Assembly: GCA_025923975.1 (NCBI GenBank)
Contig: JAICEV010000140.1
Location: 1-8,314, forward strand
Reading direction: 5' to 3'
From: Propionibacteriaceae bacterium
Lineage (GTDB): Bacteria; Actinomycetota; Actinomycetes; Propionibacteriales; Propionibacteriaceae
DNA: 8,314 nt
The notes beneath the pieces are model-generated. The model did not search any database and was not told the DNA's origin. It saw only the letters and a program-made list of their open reading frames with translations. Below, one piece after another: positions 6,310 through 8,314 of this stretch. Within the stretch, counting starts at the first letter, position 1; each line of letters starts with the position of its first letter. The position numbers and the translations under genes are program-made.

Positions 6310-6660
6310 CTATGCCGGACGCTTGGACTTCGGCAGCTTCGCCACGATCAGGTCGTATGAGGTGTCGATCAGGTCCTGAATCTCGTCCGGCGGGATGGTT
6401 CCATCGAGGGTGAACGTGTTCCACCCGTGCTGGCCGATGTAAGCCATCTTGCTGGCAGCACCGTGATAGCGGTCCAGCAACAGGTCGGCGGTTTCGCGGT
6501 CACCACACTTCAGGCCGATCGCCGTCTCGTTGCCGATCGTGCCCAGAAAGGCGAAGATCTTGTCGCCCACCTTGACGACCACGTCACCCTCCCAAGGCTC
6601 GTCCTGCCAAGCGCCCGGCTTGGCAAGGCAGTAGTCGAGACACCGACTGCTACGTGCCAT
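6310..6660 (-). CDS. MmcQ/YjbR family protein
   Basis: 116 aa, the usual length for this small single-domain family (PF04237), whose fold resembles DNA-binding CyaY-type proteins and whose function is not settled. Family marks are DYCLAKPGA near the N-terminus (9-17), VVVKVGDKIFAFL (27-39), a central LKC (50-52), GWNTFTLDG (79-87) and the C-terminal LIDTSYDLIVAKLP (97-110). The ATG at 6660 has GAAAGGG 8 nt upstream (6669-6675), so it is well placed. It starts 60 bp after hisH and ends 149 bp before hisA, on the same strand, so it is probably cotranscribed. Nothing in the sequence ties it to histidine synthesis. The family also occurs alone across genomes, so its place here may be incidental. 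Confidence 0.9.
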   Translation of the reverse strand: MARSSRCLDYCLAKPGAWQDEPWEGDVVVKVGDKIFAFLGTIGNETAIGLKCGDRETADLLLDRYHGAASKMAYIGQHGWNTFTLDGTIPPDEIQDLIDTSYDLIVAKLPKSKRPA

Positions 6661-6720
6661 TCAGCCGGCCCTTTCTCACCAGCCGCCAACCTCGGAAATC
6701 GCGCTCGCAGCTTGTCATCT

Positions 6721-7335
6721 TCACAATGTTTCGACCCAATTGGCGATCAGGCGGGCGCCGGCATCACCTGACTTTTCAGGGTGAAACTGGGTGGACCACA
6801 GCGGGCCTTCCTCAACTGCCGCCACGAACCGATCGCCGCCATGTTCGGCCCAGGTGATCTGTCGATAGGGTGCCGTAGGCAGTCTGCGTACCGCGTAGCT
6901 GTGCACGAAGTAAAAATGTTCGGCTTCAACGCCTGCGAATAGCCGGCTGCTGCCGGCTGCTTCGATGGTGTTCCATCCCATGTGTGGCAGGCGCTCGGCG
7001 TGCAGTTGTTCCACCAGTCCCGGCCAGATGCCGCACCCTTCGGTACGTAGGCCATGCTCGATGCCGGCCATGAAGAGAACCTGGTGGCCAACGCAGATGG
7101 CAAGCGTCGGCTTTCCACCCTTACGTCGCTCGGCGATGATGTCTGGCCCGCCAACGGCGGTCAGGCCTGTCATGCATGCGGCAAACGCGCCGACGCCAGG
7201 AACCACCAGCCCATCGGCCTCGGTGGCGAGTTGTCGATCAGCAGTCACGGCGACCTGCGCGCCTGCCCTGGCGACTGCTCGCTGCGCCGAGCGGATGTTG
7301 CCCGATCCGTAGTCAAGGACGACAACTGTCCTCAC
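6721..7335 (-). CDS. hisH: Imidazole glycerol phosphate synthase, glutaminase subunit HisH
   Basis: 204 aa class I glutamine amidotransferase, the normal length. It hydrolyses glutamine and channels ammonia to HisF, which converts PRFAR to IGP and AICAR. The triad is Cys81 (ICVGHQ), His185 and Glu187 (QFHPEKS). PGVG (46-49) is the oxyanion-strand motif, and LDYGSGN (7-13) opens the domain. The start is GTG at 7335, forming a GTGA overlap with the hisB stop, with AAGGGAG 4 nt upstream inside hisB (7340-7346). Translation is therefore probably coupled to hisB. The partner hisF is not in the window, although HisH is inactive as a synthase without it. Confidence 0.97.
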   Translation of the reverse strand: MRTVVVLDYGSGNIRSAQRAVARAGAQVAVTADRQLATEADGLVVPGVGAFAACMTGLTAVGGPDIIAERRKGGKPTLAICVGHQVLFMAGIEHGLRTEGCGIWPGLVEQLHAERLPHMGWNTIEAAGSSRLFAGVEAEHFYFVHSYAVRRLPTAPYRQITWAEHGGDRFVAAVEEGPLWSTQFHPEKSGDAGARLIANWVETL

Positions 7336-7970
7336 AGGGCTCCCTTGGTGCTTGGTATGCCCTCGATCCGCGGATCAAAGGCGATCGCGTCTCGAAGGGC
7401 CCGCGCCAATGCCTTGAACTGACACTCGACGATGTGGTGTGGATCGCGGCCAGAGATCACCGTCAGGTGCAGGCAGATGTGGGCGTGGAAGGCAAGCGTT
7501 TCCATGACGTGCCGAGTCAGCGAGCCCGGATACGGAATGCTGGCAGCCACCCCGCTCACCCCTTGTGAGCCACCGATCAGCACATACACCTGCCCAGTCG
7601 GTTCCCCCGTGTGGACGCAATAGGGTCGCCCGGACACATCAACCACCGCCTGCGCGAGCGCCTCGTCCAATGGCACCAATGCATTCCCAAAACGCCGAAT
7701 CCCGCTCTTGTCGCCCAATGCCGAACGGATGGCCTGACCGAGTACGATCGCGGTGTCCTCGACAGTGTGGTGGGCGTCGACGTGCAGGTCGCCGGCGCTC
7801 TCAACCTCGAGGTCGATGAGCGAGTGCTTGGCGAAAGCCGTCAGCATGTGGTCGAAGAATCCAACCCCAGTCGAGATCTGGGCGCGGCCCGTGCCATCGA
7901 TATCGAGACTGACCCTGACCTTGGACTCAGACGTCTGCCGTTCCAGGGTGGCGGTACGGGCCTCACTCAT
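7332..7970 (-). CDS. hisB: Imidazoleglycerol-phosphate dehydratase HisB
   Basis: 212 aa with the start chosen here. It dehydrates IGP to imidazole-acetol phosphate using Mn2+. The metal-binding histidines sit in FDHM (39-42), DAHHTVED (65-72) and DPHHIVE (176-182). The C-terminal GIPSTKGAL is typical of actinobacterial HisB. It is the monofunctional form, with no HAD phosphatase domain. I prefer the ATG at 7970 over the in-frame ATG at 7988: the former has AAGGAG 5 nt upstream and aligns with known N-termini, while the latter lacks a ribosome site and would lengthen the hisC overlap. From 7970 it overlaps the hisC stop by 8 nt. Residues ~124-146 are about eight residues longer than in M. tuberculosis HisB, with a GGSQGVSG stretch that looks like a loop insertion. 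Confidence 0.97.
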   Translation of the reverse strand: MSEARTATLERQTSESKVRVSLDIDGTGRAQISTGVGFFDHMLTAFAKHSLIDLEVESAGDLHVDAHHTVEDTAIVLGQAIRSALGDKSGIRRFGNALVPLDEALAQAVVDVSGRPYCVHTGEPTGQVYVLIGGSQGVSGVAASIPYPGSLTRHVMETLAFHAHICLHLTVISGRDPHHIVECQFKALARALRDAIAFDPRIEGIPSTKGAL

Positions 7971-8314
7971 GGCCTCTCCTTGTGTCATTGGTGCTGAGCA
8001 CCGCTGTCAGTGCCTCTTTGAAGGCCTGCATCTCCGCGGGTGTGCCGGCCGATACCCGCAACCAGCCTTCCGGCCCGGTCTCCCGGATCAGCACGTTGCG
8101 ATCCAGCAACCCCTGCCAAACCGCGTGACGGTCGGCGAACCGGCCGAAGAGTACGAAATTGGCGTCTGATTCGGCAACTTGCAGCCCCCGGCTTGCGAGC
8201 CAATACGCTAGATCATCACGTGCCTGCCGGAGTTGATCGACTTTGGCGAGCATCTCGGGGGCATGCGCCAGGGCCACCCGAGCGGCGGCTTGAGTGAGCG
8301 CTGAGAGGTGATAC
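7963..8314 (-). CDS. hisC: Histidinol-phosphate aminotransferase HisC, C-terminal part (N-terminus outside window)
   Basis: 116 residues plus stop; the frame is open to the right edge of the window. It begins YHLSALTQAAA, the segment that follows the PLP-lysine region in HisC, so the catalytic lysine lies beyond the edge. The GTG at 8277 is internal and not a start. SDANFVLFGRF, then LIRETGPEGWLRVSAGTPAEMQAF, are the conserved C-terminal small-domain features; the Arg of LRVSAGT is the usual substrate-carboxylate/phosphate-side residue of this aminotransferase fold. It converts imidazole-acetol phosphate to histidinol phosphate with glutamate as donor. The full enzyme is normally about 350-370 aa, so roughly a third is present. 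The stop overlaps the hisB start, showing close packing at the head of the run. Confidence 0.95.
   Translation of the reverse strand, partial: YHLSALTQAAARVALAHAPEMLAKVDQLRQARDDLAYWLASRGLQVAESDANFVLFGRFADRHAVWQGLLDRNVLIRETGPEGWLRVSAGTPAEMQAFKEALTAVLSTNDTRRGHE
7976..7981 (-). promoter_or_regulatory. Ribosome binding site deciding the hisB start
   Basis: AAGGAG on the minus strand, 5 nt before the ATG at 7970 and inside the end of hisC. It lies downstream of the alternative ATG at 7988, so it supports the shorter HisB. Confidence 0.75.

Overview
This window looks like part of an actinobacterial chromosome. It is GC-rich by eye, with the strong codon bias that opens long antisense reading frames. 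Its hisA product has the sequence of the actinobacterial PriA branch. The gene at the left edge is a DUF559/Vsr-like nuclease of a kind common in Actinomycetota, and I suspect Propionibacteriales or a relative without being able to prove it. Apart from that left-edge gene, every gene is on the minus strand.

Right to left (the direction of transcription), the window holds the C-terminal third of hisC, then hisB and hisH, packed with overlapping stops and starts. A small MmcQ/YjbR-family gene follows. A 149-bp gap then holds a 118-bp element with almost perfect 21-bp inverted ends, and after it comes hisA/priA. The usual impA-hisF-hisI does not follow. Instead, a three-gene lipid-type module is coupled to hisA by an ATGA overlap: a 778-aa fusion of a fatty acyl reductase-like SDR with a HAD-IB phosphatase, a 512-aa LarA (lactate racemase)-like protein, and a PlsC-type acyltransferase. 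The last two junctions are a 12-bp gap carrying a strong Shine-Dalgarno site and a second ATGA overlap.

The acyltransferase gene converges on the nuclease gene. The 217 bp between their stop codons hold a degenerate tandem repeat with an exact 51-bp period: a conserved block of about 30 bp alternating with about 21 bp of variable sequence. No clear intrinsic terminator is visible there.

Functionally, hisC, hisB, hisH and hisA cover middle steps of histidine synthesis, and PriA probably also serves tryptophan synthesis. HisH needs HisF, which is not in the window. The reductase-phosphatase, LarA-like protein and acyltransferase look like a co-translated unit for making or remodelling an alcohol- or ether-type (glyco)lipid. 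That is an inference from families and coupling only. The LarA-like protein seems to lack the lysine that anchors the nickel-pincer cofactor and one catalytic histidine, so it may not be a racemase. This module is the best candidate here for an undescribed system.
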